Positions 49,501 to 57,400 of a stretch of DNA of 64,000 nucleotides are shown in pieces. A program made the position numbers and the translations under genes. The stretch comes from Hymenolepis diminuta (lineage: Eukaryota > Platyhelminthes > Cestoda > Cyclophyllidea > Hymenolepididae): contig CAADRB010000011.1 of the NCBI GenBank assembly GCA_900708905.1, forward strand, positions 2,195,263-2,259,262, read 5' to 3'. The stretch's first letter is position 1; each line of letters opens with the position of its first letter. The notes under the pieces are model-generated. The model was not told the DNA's origin. It did no database searches and saw only the letters and a list, made by a program, of their open reading frames with translations.

Positions 49501-52497
49501 TATATCGGAAAGGCCATATCGCCGAAAATCTTAAATTTACCATATCTTGCTTTCTCTAGATCACTACCTCGAATTCAACCACAACGACCACAACTACGAC
49601 AACTTCAGCTGGAGTACCAAGACGTCCACCCAGATGGAAGGAATGTGCCTCATTTCTCTTCAGTGAGGTGGCATTTTCCGCATACGAGGAGGTTATTAGG
49701 GTTCGAGGTTTCCATCACCGGTCTCTCGTTATTCTTGGAGCTCATGGAGTTGGTCGAAGGGCACTTCGAAAGGCATTGATTCGAGCTCGACCTGATCTCT
49801 TCACACAAGTCATTCCGCGTAAGTTAAGGAATTATTATTGAAGAATTAAAGAATTTTTTGAGGAGATATTAGTATATATCATAACTATAAGAAACTGAAC
49901 ATAGTAGTTTCTTTTGTGAGTCAGAAGCGTAGAATTCGACATTCGCTTCTGCATAATCAAGCGCAGAAGATCGCTGCACTTTTAGTAATGGAAACGGCTA
50001 ACTACGGTAGTTAATATTGGTTGGACATGAGTTCCTAACCAGAGCTACTACAGAGTTCCGGTAAAAAGCGCTTATCTCAATGGACTTGCGGAAAAAGTAT
50101 TTAATCAGATTGGCTGAAAGGAAGCACAGAAATTGTTGCATTAAAGGTGCAATAATTGAGGGCAATGAAACTTGATTTCAGACTCGATGCTCATAAATTA
50201 ATTAAGGCGAGATATATTAAATGGGCCCACCATAAAGTTGTGGCAAAACTTATTTTTTTAATCTAGCAATAAAAACTGCTTGCAAATGAAAGGAACAAAT
50301 CAGGTAAGTATAGGCTCAGGGAAGGAGTGAATAAAATTATATTCTAAATTCATTGAACATGAGAATTTTCTCCATCTATCAAATTTGAAATACTCATGTC
50401 ACAGATATTCATTATTTGTTGGGACAAGTACTTTGACGAAATAGTGAGCCTTTTCTCCCTGTCATTGTTCATACTCGGTCTTAAATGCAGGACTCCGAAT
50501 ATGTTCCTGATATCGTCCTTTTGTTTATGAAAATATCTTAAAATTAATGACAAATAAATTTATTCTAGTGCCTACAGGTTATACGAGTTAAATAGCTCTT
50601 TTGATTTCTAAAGTTGCGTACACTGAACTTTTAGCACTGGGGTATTTAACAGAGCCAGTAATAATGTGGACATGTCAGTTAACAGATGAAAGTACTAATC
50701 ATATGCCTTTACAAATCTCTCTTTTTCTTTCTAACCTAAGTGTTTTGGAACTTATAATCAGAGCGCGAGAGTGGATCTTTGATTGTCAAATTTTCATTCA
50801 GTACCTTAACTCTATAAAATTTAAAGCTAGCAAGAAAATGCCATAAAAACGTATTCTTTGAGCTTGACAATAATATACTTTCAGTAACATTAAATCCATT
50901 ATATATCATTCTATTCGAATAATTGGGTATATATGTATTTCAGATTATGGAGAGAAATAGGAATTTTTACACATTTACGACTTAGGTTTGGGTTAAATAT
51001 TCAAAACCTACAATATACTTAATATCAAAATTGAGGATGGTGTTTTGATATATGACGATATAGTCATCTTCGTCAAATACCCCAAAAATTCAAATCAGTT
51101 AATGGAGACATTAACTAAAGTCTTCTGCAAATTGATAACCACTCTCCTTGGACCTGTAAAACTGCCAAAATTAAGGCCACCTATTTTCAGCGTTTCAAGT
51201 ATTTGAAAGGATTTAAAACTTAAAAGAAATAACTTATCTGGGGGAGTTGTTTTGTTTCACTTAAGCTTCAGAACGAATAAAACCTTCAAAAGCATAGGGC
51301 AATAATTCAATTTATAAGTCTGATTGTTTAGAAAAGCCATCTGGCGCTAATTCAATTCATCTGCTACTGTTTGATCAACAGAAAGCACGAAACAGATATG
51401 TAAAGAAATCATTTAAACCATTTTTCCTGTTATTTCTGTAGAAGGAGGTTAAATTTACGCTTACTCTTTATTTTGCTTTGTTTTAGTAATTCAAAGACAA
51501 AAAATAAAATCTATACTCATTGCACCGTATTTGTTTGATATTCTACTTAAATTTAATGAGTAGATATGATTCAATTTCCAAAATGACATCTAGTAACACC
51601 TGTTTTCCAAATGCAGATACGACACGTAAGCCTGAACCAAACGAACGCAACGGGGAGCATTACTTCTTTGTACAAGAGGAGGAAATGGCTGCTGACATAG
51701 TCAATAGGGAATTCCTCGAATATGGGCAACGGAAAAATATCCTCTATGGAATCCGTCTGGATAGTATTCGATCTGTGATGATCACCGGCCGCTTGCCGGT
51801 CCTCGATGTGGAACCAAGAGCTCTTCGAATCCTACGATCGGCAGAATTTGCCCCGCTGATTGTTCTTCTTATCCCGCCTCCACTGAATCGCCTACTAAGT
51901 CAGGATGGTCAACGTGAGAACTTAGTGAGTTTAACCATAACGGGAGCTGTTATTTCTACTTCATTTTCTTTTCCCTTGTGCACAAAAAATAAGAGAGTAA
52001 GAGTATTGAACTTTGAAAGATGATATTCCACTATTATCTCGCCTAAATACAGATTTGCATGTTAAAGGTCTACTGGATAACTGAATAAATGTGAAATAAT
52101 GGGGAATTATAATATATTTGCAGAGGAAGCATGAAAACTGAGAATTAAACTTAGTTATTCTAGTTTTCGTTTCGAAAATGTACTTATATTTTTCGAAATT
52201 ACACTATACGTCATTGCACTATGATTACTGGTTCGCTGTCATTCTGGAAAATATGTAGTTGACATACCTTTCATAAAACTTTAAAGATTACTTTCTTTAT
52301 TTATCCAACTTTCATTATTTTAGGATGGAAGTTTAAAGAAACTGTCCAGAGAAAGCGAAGTGCTAGAATATATCTACCGTCCCTACGCTGATAGAATAAT
52401 TGTCCATCGAGGAATTGAGGAGAGTGTTGATGAAATCATAGATCTTGTGAAAGAAGCGAGATGTGAACGGTGGATTCCAATAAGATGGACGTGTTGA
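22366..52497 (+). CDS. MAGUK scaffold protein, CASK/MPP1 (p55)-like, 9 coding exons, 621 aa
   Basis: Membrane-associated guanylate kinase scaffold, expected to organise complexes under the plasma membrane. Coding exons: 22366-22584, 31895-31973, 34610-34701, 35427-35495, 35658-35789, 35861-36394, 49560-49818, 51617-51924, 52324-52497; every junction is GT-AG and in phase. Domains: Cys/His-rich N-terminus 1-59; PDZ about 60-147 (carboxylate loop EPLGLTL, then ARIIHGG and DEILEING); SH3 about 154-216 (AMFDYDP, WWQ); HOOK 217-425 with a basic cluster at 286-303 and an acidic run at 328-341; GUK about 430-621 (LGAHGVGRR from 434, IPHTTR, LDVEP, AEFAP, C-terminal RWIPIRW). The P-loop lacks the Lys needed for catalysis, as in other MAGUKs. 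Many blocks match CASK and MPP1 as I know them. The start is the first ATG after an in-frame stop at 22345-22347; its context is weak. No L27 domain was found, so upstream exons remain possible. Confidence 0.9.
22585..31894 (+). other. MAGUK intron 1 (9.3 kb)
   Basis: A GT-AG intron in phase 0 between the first two coding exons. Apart from a family A fragment near 28040-28230 and AT microsatellites near 22800 and 23215, I see no gene or recognisable element. The short open frames on both strands have no family signal. Confidence 0.75.
28040..28230 (+). repeat. Dispersed repeat family A, intronic copy
   Basis: The blocks GTCATCAAAGAACCTTATC, GAAGTTCAACTTTTATGA, GGATTGTAGCTTCTGCTTTTC and GGTGTCAGTGTTTATTAACTG follow the order of family A. 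The middle portion is altered. It has the same orientation as the copies at 2-5 kb. Confidence 0.55.
31895..31973 (+). CDS. MAGUK coding exon 2: PDZ core
   Basis: A 79-nt exon preceded by a strong polypyrimidine tract and TTTTAG, with donor ATAG|GTAACT. It encodes residues 74-99 plus one base. GLTL completes the PDZ carboxylate loop, and [15 protein letters not shown] matches the conserved PDZ centre of CASK/MPP1 proteins (VARIxHGGxIHRxG type). Both phases fit the neighbours exactly: 0 on entry, and 1 on exit so that G is completed by GT of exon 3. Confidence 0.92.
32673..33137 (-). mobile_element. Solo-LTR-like block of a Gypsy/CsRn1-type element
   Basis: On the minus strand a GC-richer segment of about 450 bp begins with TGT (near 33137-33131) and ends in ACA (near 32685). 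Three bases later comes TGGTGACCC (32673-32681), the start of the complement of tRNA-Trp as used for priming by CsRn1-type flatworm Gypsy elements. A TATAAATAG box lies inside, near 32880-32890. The length is close to the CsRn1 LTR as I remember it. No gag or pol frame follows on the minus strand, so this would be one LTR with a short leader. The exact ends and the family are inferred. Confidence 0.5.
33173..33206. repeat. 34-bp duplicate, left of the gap
   Basis: This 34-bp segment, starting TGATTAGAGAATATG and ending ATTACGGAG, is identical to the one at 33257-33290. They flank the run of N on either side, which points to unmerged contig ends and not to biology. Confidence 0.9.
33207..33256. 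other. Assembly gap (50 N)
   Basis: Exactly fifty N bases lie inside MAGUK intron 2. The round length suggests a gap of unknown or arbitrary size. Identical 34-bp sequence on both sides suggests the contigs overlap and no sequence is missing, or that a short tandem repeat was collapsed. Confidence 0.97.
33257..33290. repeat. 34-bp duplicate, right of the gap
   Basis: A perfect copy of 33173-33206, directly abutting the N run. See the gap entry. Confidence 0.9.
34610..34701 (+). CDS. MAGUK coding exon 3: PDZ end
   Basis: This exon encodes residues 100-130, starting [16 protein letters not shown], the standard PDZ motif that precedes the last strand and helix. The acceptor is TTTTAG. The donor AGT|GTAATG gives phase 0 and joins smoothly to exon 4. 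Confidence 0.92.
35427..35495 (+). CDS. MAGUK coding exon 4: last PDZ strand and linker
   Basis: A 69-nt exon encoding residues 131-153. [11 protein letters not shown] is the final PDZ beta-strand, followed by a short linker to SH3. The acceptor is CATTTTAG and the donor CAG|GTATTA. Both phases are 0. Confidence 0.92.
35658..35789 (+). CDS. MAGUK coding exon 5: SH3 domain
   Basis: This exon encodes residues 154-197, the main part of the SH3 domain. [18 protein letters not shown] carries the ALYDY-like signature of MAGUK SH3 domains with the p55-type PC insert. [10 protein letters not shown] and SFSWWQ-like residues (DFSWWQV at the end, continuing into the intron) follow. The acceptor is ATTTCAG and the donor CAG|GTATGA, phase 0. 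Confidence 0.93.
35861..36394 (+). CDS. MAGUK coding exon 6: SH3 end and HOOK linker
   Basis: A 534-nt exon encoding residues 198-375. It opens with the SH3 end ([13 protein letters not shown], the conserved AGLIPS motif) and then enters a long, low-complexity HOOK region. This is Ser/Thr-rich (258-270), with an Arg/Ser cluster at 286-303 and an acidic stretch [12 protein letters not shown] at 329-340. In MPP1 and CASK the HOOK carries a Lys-rich site that binds FERM proteins of the 4.1 family; the Arg-rich cluster here is the positional counterpart, by inference. The linker is much longer than in vertebrate p55. Confidence 0.9.
43615..44740 (+). pseudogene. Decayed mariner-type (DD34D) transposase
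   Basis: A broken Tc1/mariner-superfamily transposase whose reading is scattered over all three forward frames with several stops. Recognisable pieces in order: a helix-turn-helix-like [13 protein letters not shown] near 43710; [14 protein letters not shown] near 43990; FFSDQRNF near 44130 (first catalytic Asp at 44138-44140, with the usual Glu-Lys changed); KFPPTVMVF near 44240; QQDSAPSH near 44433 (second Asp at 44437-44439); and [16 protein letters not shown] near 44515 (third Asp at 44540-44542). The last two Asp codons lie 103 nt apart, which fits a 34-residue spacing minus two bases. It must be inactive. I could not identify terminal inverted repeats. It lies in the sense direction of the host gene, inside its sixth intron. 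Confidence 0.88.
45195..45310 (+). repeat. SINE-like fragment (shared with 57425-57735)
   Basis: A GC-richer piece containing GGTTGGCCATTCT, GGGCATCGAGC, GTGACCCTTGCCATAG and ACATGGTGACCAACG. The same order, with changes, occurs on the minus strand at about 57425-57500 (GTGACCTTTGTCATGG, then TACGGTGACCAGTGG). The first part loosely resembles box A and box B of a tRNA-type RNA polymerase III promoter, so a tRNA-derived SINE is possible. The evidence is thin and the boundaries approximate. Confidence 0.35.
46567..46725 (+). repeat. Dispersed repeat family A, 5' part
   Basis: Matches the copy at 62149-62330: AATTTTAATTGTGGAAAGCAACT, then CGAATAACAG, the purine-rich AAAAGAGGGGGGATCATAAA, then GCAACCTCAAGGTATTAAGC. 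This pair defines the 5' half of the family. A related short piece, TTTGAATTCCGAATACATTG, follows at about 46858. Confidence 0.6.
47385..47650 (+). repeat. Family A-related fragment
   Basis: GAATGAAACGGGGAGTCAACC is followed by TTTTAGATCATTTAAATTCCG, GGAATATCCAAATGTCTC and a TTAATGTCCGCAATATCCCG block. The order and orientation match the variant near 5730-5900. Confidence 0.45.
49560..49818 (+). CDS. MAGUK coding exon 7: Thr run and GUK P-loop region
   Basis: A 259-nt exon encoding residues 376-461 plus one base. A run of nine Thr is followed by a basic Pro/Arg stretch, then YEEVIRV and the degenerate GUK P-loop [12 protein letters not shown]. The intron before it is 13.2 kb; the acceptor is TTTCTCTAG. 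The donor is GTAAGT. The last base C joins AT of exon 8 to make the His of IPHTTR, which supports the junction. Confidence 0.92.
51617..51924 (+). CDS. MAGUK coding exon 8: central GUK
   Basis: A 308-nt exon encoding residues 462-564. Conserved GUK blocks appear in order: [44 protein letters not shown] and a hydrophobic strand. The acceptor is AAATGCAG and the donor TTA|GTGAGT, phase 0. Confidence 0.93.
52324..52497 (+). CDS. MAGUK coding exon 9: GUK C-terminus and stop
   Basis: This exon encodes residues 565-621 and TGA at 52495-52497. [16 protein letters not shown], then [11 protein letters not shown] and the terminal RWIPIRW, match the closing helix and the QWVPVSW end of CASK/MPP1-type GUK domains. 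The usual His/Tyr-Phe-Asp at the YFD position reads YAD here. Confidence 0.93.
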   Translation, partial: DGSLKKLSRESEVLEYIYRPYADRIIVHRGIEESVDEIIDLVKEARCERWIPIRWTC

Positions 52498-52725
52498 AGC
52501 CACACACTGCCAATTCCTGCTTGCTCTCATAAAATGAGCAGAAAATTAAACCTCGAGAATCTGTGCCTTGCCGACCCTACTCCAGATTCCTGGTCTGATC
52601 CCTTCCGTCCCTCTGCCCAGATTATGAATGAAAGAACACTGACTAGCTATGTAACAATCCCTCCCGCCCTCTCAAACGCACCGACACATTTCTCTCTGAA
52701 TATTTGCTCCATTTTCTGTCTGTTG

Positions 52726-52731
52726 AATAAA
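52726..52731 (+). terminator. MAGUK poly(A) signal AATAAA
   Basis: The first canonical AATAAA downstream of the MAGUK stop, 229 bp after it. This is a normal 3'-UTR length, and the spacing supports 52497 as the true end of the reading frame. Confidence 0.7.
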
Positions 52732-52739
52732 AGACACTG

Positions 52740-54190
52740 AAGATGAAGATTGCTCCAGAAAATCATCTTTTTACTTACTTATACTAACTGGAGGGCAGAA
52801 TGAACTGTTTAGGCTTTTGTCATTCATAGCTTTTTCGATCGTCACCGGAAACATCATCAAAAGAGGGCAGTGTAGTGTAAATACATATTAAGGGAAAACA
52901 AAGGATATCTATCACGTAAATAAAATATATATGGATGTGAAAAATGATTGAGATGATGAGCCTAGTTCAGAATTTTAACAACTTGGGTCAAACATTTTAA
53001 TAGCTTAAGAAAAGGGTAAGCAGTAAGGTCATGATATAGGTGTAAAAGAGATAACACAACTTATTTTCACTTCAAACTATTAGGAATTGGTAAATAAACA
53101 AATTGGCACTTGCTTCAATAGTGGATTATTCCAATAATGGAGTAGAGTTCAGCGATTTGGAATTATTTTAATCTAATAAACTAAGCGCGATCGTATGAGA
53201 ATACAAGAAGTTCCAACCAGCTCATTTGAGCTTCTTGATAGCATTCACAATTGCTCAAACACTGGTTGGCTCTTCTTCCGTGCAAAGAGCATAAAAGGGA
53301 AAAATATTATCGTGTGGTTAATTATTATAACCATTCTGATTGGCCGTTGAGAATATAGGCGTAGACTGTTACGGCTCATTATGGAAGCCCCCATCCATAC
53401 CACTTATAGTCGTTAAGTTAAATAAAGTTGATCGGTTTACGTACATTGGCTTGGCTAAAGAGCATCTGACAGTTAGGACAGTAGACACAAGACAATTGGA
53501 TGCTACACAATCACTGAGCGAGTAACTTAGCAGATGCGAAGATCAACCCAATACACAACATCACGATAAATTATAAGCCATCAAGCATGGTGTTACTGCT
53601 GGGGTTAGAATAACCGCCAACGACTCACCCAAGGACCACTTAATTAGCTTATTCCAATGGTTAAAATGAACCACTTGAGAAAACACGATGGTTGTCAGCA
53701 CACAACTTGAGGTCACTGTAGGGTCAAGCACTGCAAGCGCCATTGTAAGACTGAGGTAATTAGGTCTCAGAAATTAGTGATGACAAAAAAATTGGGAAAA
53801 GTACAGGGACTCAGCCTTCACTACTAAGGAATTAAAATTAGGTTATCCCAACATCTTCACCAACTTGTAGAGCGAGAATGGCGTATTAAGACAAATGAGA
53901 ATCTAGAACCTGAGATATCCTGCACCACGATGCTCGAGACGAAGTTGCCATTACTACAGATAATTATTTCCTCTCTTGTACTCTTTCATATATCCTCGTT
54001 AACTCACTAATCTTTCACACTCTTATAGACTTTTATGTCCTTTCATTCTATTCTGTCTATGAGGTGTTCTTTCATAAATCTGATGAAAATCTGACATTTA
54101 GAACAGATATACAAGTCGACTCAATGGAAGCAAAGTTCAATTTATATCACGATATAGATTCCACAACATAGAAAAGAGTAGCGATTAATG
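52740..54190. other. Convergent intergenic region
   Basis: About 1.4 kb between the 3' ends of two genes on opposite strands. Some parts are moderately GC-richer (53200-53760), but no frame has a recognised family. A minus-strand piece near 53660-53720 weakly recalls the SINE-like unit at 57425-57735; I do not claim it. Confidence 0.6.
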
Positions 54191-54197
54191 AAGACGA

Positions 54198-54203
54198 TTT
54201 ATT
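54198..54203 (-). terminator. MYG1 poly(A) signal AATAAA
   Basis: AATAAA on the minus strand (TTTATT on the plus strand), 41 bp past the MYG1 stop codon. A short 3'-UTR is implied. Confidence 0.7.
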
Positions 54204-54243
54204 ATTCTTAATATTTCAAATTTTTCGAATCAAAAACGTTAAT

Positions 54244-54415
54244 CTAGAGGTACTTTGCCTCTTCAAGTGATTTGACAGCCATATGCAAAGCGCCTTCAAA
54301 AGTCTTGTGAATTCCAATGAAACGAGTCGCATGGACAAATACAGCTCCATCGATGCCAACGAGTTTGGACAGTTCCTCACCTCGTTTTCCTGCCCAGGCT
54401 GACACAAGAGAGACT
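54244..54415 (-). CDS. MYG1 coding exon 5 and stop
   Basis: Starts after TCGTTTTAG, completes Arg294, and encodes the C-terminus with VGIDGAVFVHATRFIG and EGAL, ending in TAG at 54244-54246. The human counterpart has GFIGGHR where this has RFIGIHK, so one Gly of the motif is replaced. Confidence 0.92.
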
Positions 54416-57400
54416 CTAAAACGAATAGAAAAAAGAACAGTTTTTACGAAAAAAATATGTAGAACTCTGCAATGGTAAAGAGGTAGAGTACGATTAATGG
54501 CCCTCCCAAATTAGAATCGTAAGAACTGCGGACAGACCTAACTTTATTGTGCAACAAGCCGAAGGAGATAGAAAAGAACGAGAACAAAGAACGGGGAGAG
54601 AGCGTGAGAAACATGCATTTGCACGACACGTCTTTTAAACCAATGTGTGATAAATAACAATTTTTGCGGACTCATCACGGAGCAGAGACGAGTGAAAATC
54701 GACAATCGATAGCCGACCGCTGTGCTTTGGGGCTAATGTAGTGGTTAAATTCAGTTTACAAAAGTATAAAACGCATAAAACGATTTAAAATAATTCGTGT
54801 TTATAAAAATAATCCTGGGAAGCGTAAGGTGAGTGATGCTTTAACCTCCTGTCAACTTTTAAAATTGTGTGAGTTACTATTATTTTATTATCTCATTTCA
54901 CAAAAATTTTATTGGATCTGAGTTTGTTGCAGCTCCAGCTATGTTAAAGTAGGAGCTAAGTTTTGCACAAATAACCTAAAAGCGTAAACTTTGTGTTAAA
55001 GAATAGTTATTTCAAAAGATAGAAACTTTCTCTAGAAGGCATGATTTTATGAAAAACGTTAACTCTCCGTAGTAGTTTAATTAAAGAAATAATTAATACA
55101 TATCAGTAAAAGCCCCAGCAATCAAACTGATAGGACCCAGATGCTTAAGTAATGCTATACTCTCAGAGCACATATGAAGAATTGTTAACGATGCTTAACT
55201 TCGGTAGAGGGAAGGGGAACGTGTTCTGGAGCCGCTCTTCCAAGAAACCCCCATTTTACTACCTCTCTTGTTGATCAAAATTTACCAGGGCGGTTGGTCA
55301 ATGGATGTGCGCCTCTAAGAGTTGATCTCTTCATCTCTGACTCAGAAGGCATGCACTTTGACCAATGCTCCGCCAGCGCACCAACTGATGAATTAATCTG
55401 TTAAAACCACCCAAATTCTCATCTAGATGCAAGGGAGGCTGTCAGTAAACCCAAATCCTGAAATTTCACCTGACTTTCACAAAATTCAAATAAGAATATG
55501 AAATCCTTGTCATTTTTAAATAAGCGTGTGCATTTAAAAGTTGCATAAACATAAAGGGAAACACCACCTTACAGTATTCTTGCAGATTTCGTATGCAAGC
55601 TTCAATAAGAAATCAATATAATATAAGTCAGAGTTGGAATTCCGGACTCTTCCAATTAGACAGATCCAGATCAGCCTGATCTCTTTAACCATCAAATACC
55701 CCCTCACTGCCTACTAATTCTGCATATTATTCTGCTATGGATTTTAAACGTATCGGCTATCCTTAATCCTTAATCTACCCTGGATATCTGCTTATCTGTT
55801 TGCCACAAAAAAACTTCCTAAACACAGTCTGTACTAATCCAATTCGATTAATCTTTCGTCTTCCATATTTGAGTAGGTCGGGCTGACAATTTGGTAGATA
55901 TGGGATAGTTTTAGCTATCCTTGGCTTTAGGGTCAGCAGCTTAGTACAACGGATATCCCAATTAAAAGTAGGAAGCACTAACTATACTGATTCAAGAAGA
56001 TCAAGATGAAAAAAAAACTGCCGATTGGAGTGACTCCAACCTGAAACCTTTCGAAGTTGAAAAATTGAGGGTGCTTCATTTGCACTGCTATCGGACTAAA
56101 TAAAAGCAGATTATGAAATATAGGATAACGAAAATACAGGTAAACGAAAATCTTTCCTCTAGAAAACCAATAGCTAACAAAACTGTGACCTTGATATCTT
56201 TAGTGTCAATCTTTAATTGGACCAAACACCGCCAATCAAAAGAGACGGATTAACGGCAACTCGAGCTTTATAGAAATTTATGGTTTCAATACTGAAACCT
56301 CGTTTGCTTCACTTTGTCCGTACATTGAAAGCCATATACCCACCACTTCAATTATATGATAAATTGTGACTACCTGACCTTGTAAAATTCAGCCGTCAAA
56401 CTTCAGACAAGGTGAAATGTTTCAATTCTTTATAAAATCAGAATATATGAAGGATTTGTCATTTAGATTCAAAGTACATGAGAAGTGACTTGAGTTCCTA
56501 AATAATAAGGCAGAATCCCCACATATCCTGAACGTATTTTGAGCTAATAAAAAGTATAAAGAACTGAATGAGGGAGATTCAGAATTTTTAAAAGGCAAAA
56601 GCAAAAACAAATGTGAACACCAAAATCACAACTAACCTGCGAGTGAAGGGTTGATTCGATCTCCAAGCAATAGTTTGAACATTATATTCCTTGGCATTTG
56701 GAGCCTTTCGCTCCGTGATCACAAAGACAGGGCGCTTGCGAAAATCTCTTTCTTCTGAATCTTGTTCCGACATGTCAGCAACTCCAGGAACCAAGATTTT
56801 CTCTAAATCAAAGAAGTGAGTCTTCCAAGGACAACCTGGACCAGCGATACGCATAATGCAACCACTTGGATGCACGTCAAATCTAGTGGTAATTGCCTGT
56901 TTGACAATATCGCGCGCTGGATACCAAGAAGCAGCTAGAGACTTGACGTACTGAGAAAACTCATCGTCAACCATTTTAAAGGCACGCATGAAACATTCCT
57001 AGTTACCGTAAAAAAAAATTTATAAATACAATATTTGAGGTTTTGAGTAACGACTTGAGTTCACGGTCACATTAACTGTTCACTCTAAACATAGAACTGA
57101 ATAATAAAGGAAACAACGTGCAAATATCTAGTCTCTCGAAGGACCCATGAAGCCTATTTAGCCATAAGTTACTTATTGTCTTTTCCAAGCTTTATAGCTC
57201 CCATATATTTTGAGCTTCTTTAACCCACTTTTTCGGTTTACTAGATGCAAGTGTACATAACATATTTTCTGTCTCCTTTCGACCTTGTCTATGATGAAGT
57301 TCATTGAAGTCTGGAAAGACTTGAGATTTGCAAATTTATCTATCCTACGCCTTTCTGGATAATAATGTTAAGTAATTAAAATACTACGATATATTATTAT

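Larger units (their letters stand above)
36395..49559 (+). other. MAGUK intron 6 (13.2 kb)
   Basis: The largest intron of the gene, phase 0 at both ends, splitting the HOOK linker. It contains a decayed mariner transposase (43615-44740), a SINE-like piece (45195-45310) and family A fragments (46567-46725, 46850-46905, 47385-47650). A second open-frame pair near 40017-40601 has no recognised family. Because both ends are phase 0, an extra cassette exon whose length is a multiple of three could be present but undetected. Confidence 0.75.
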
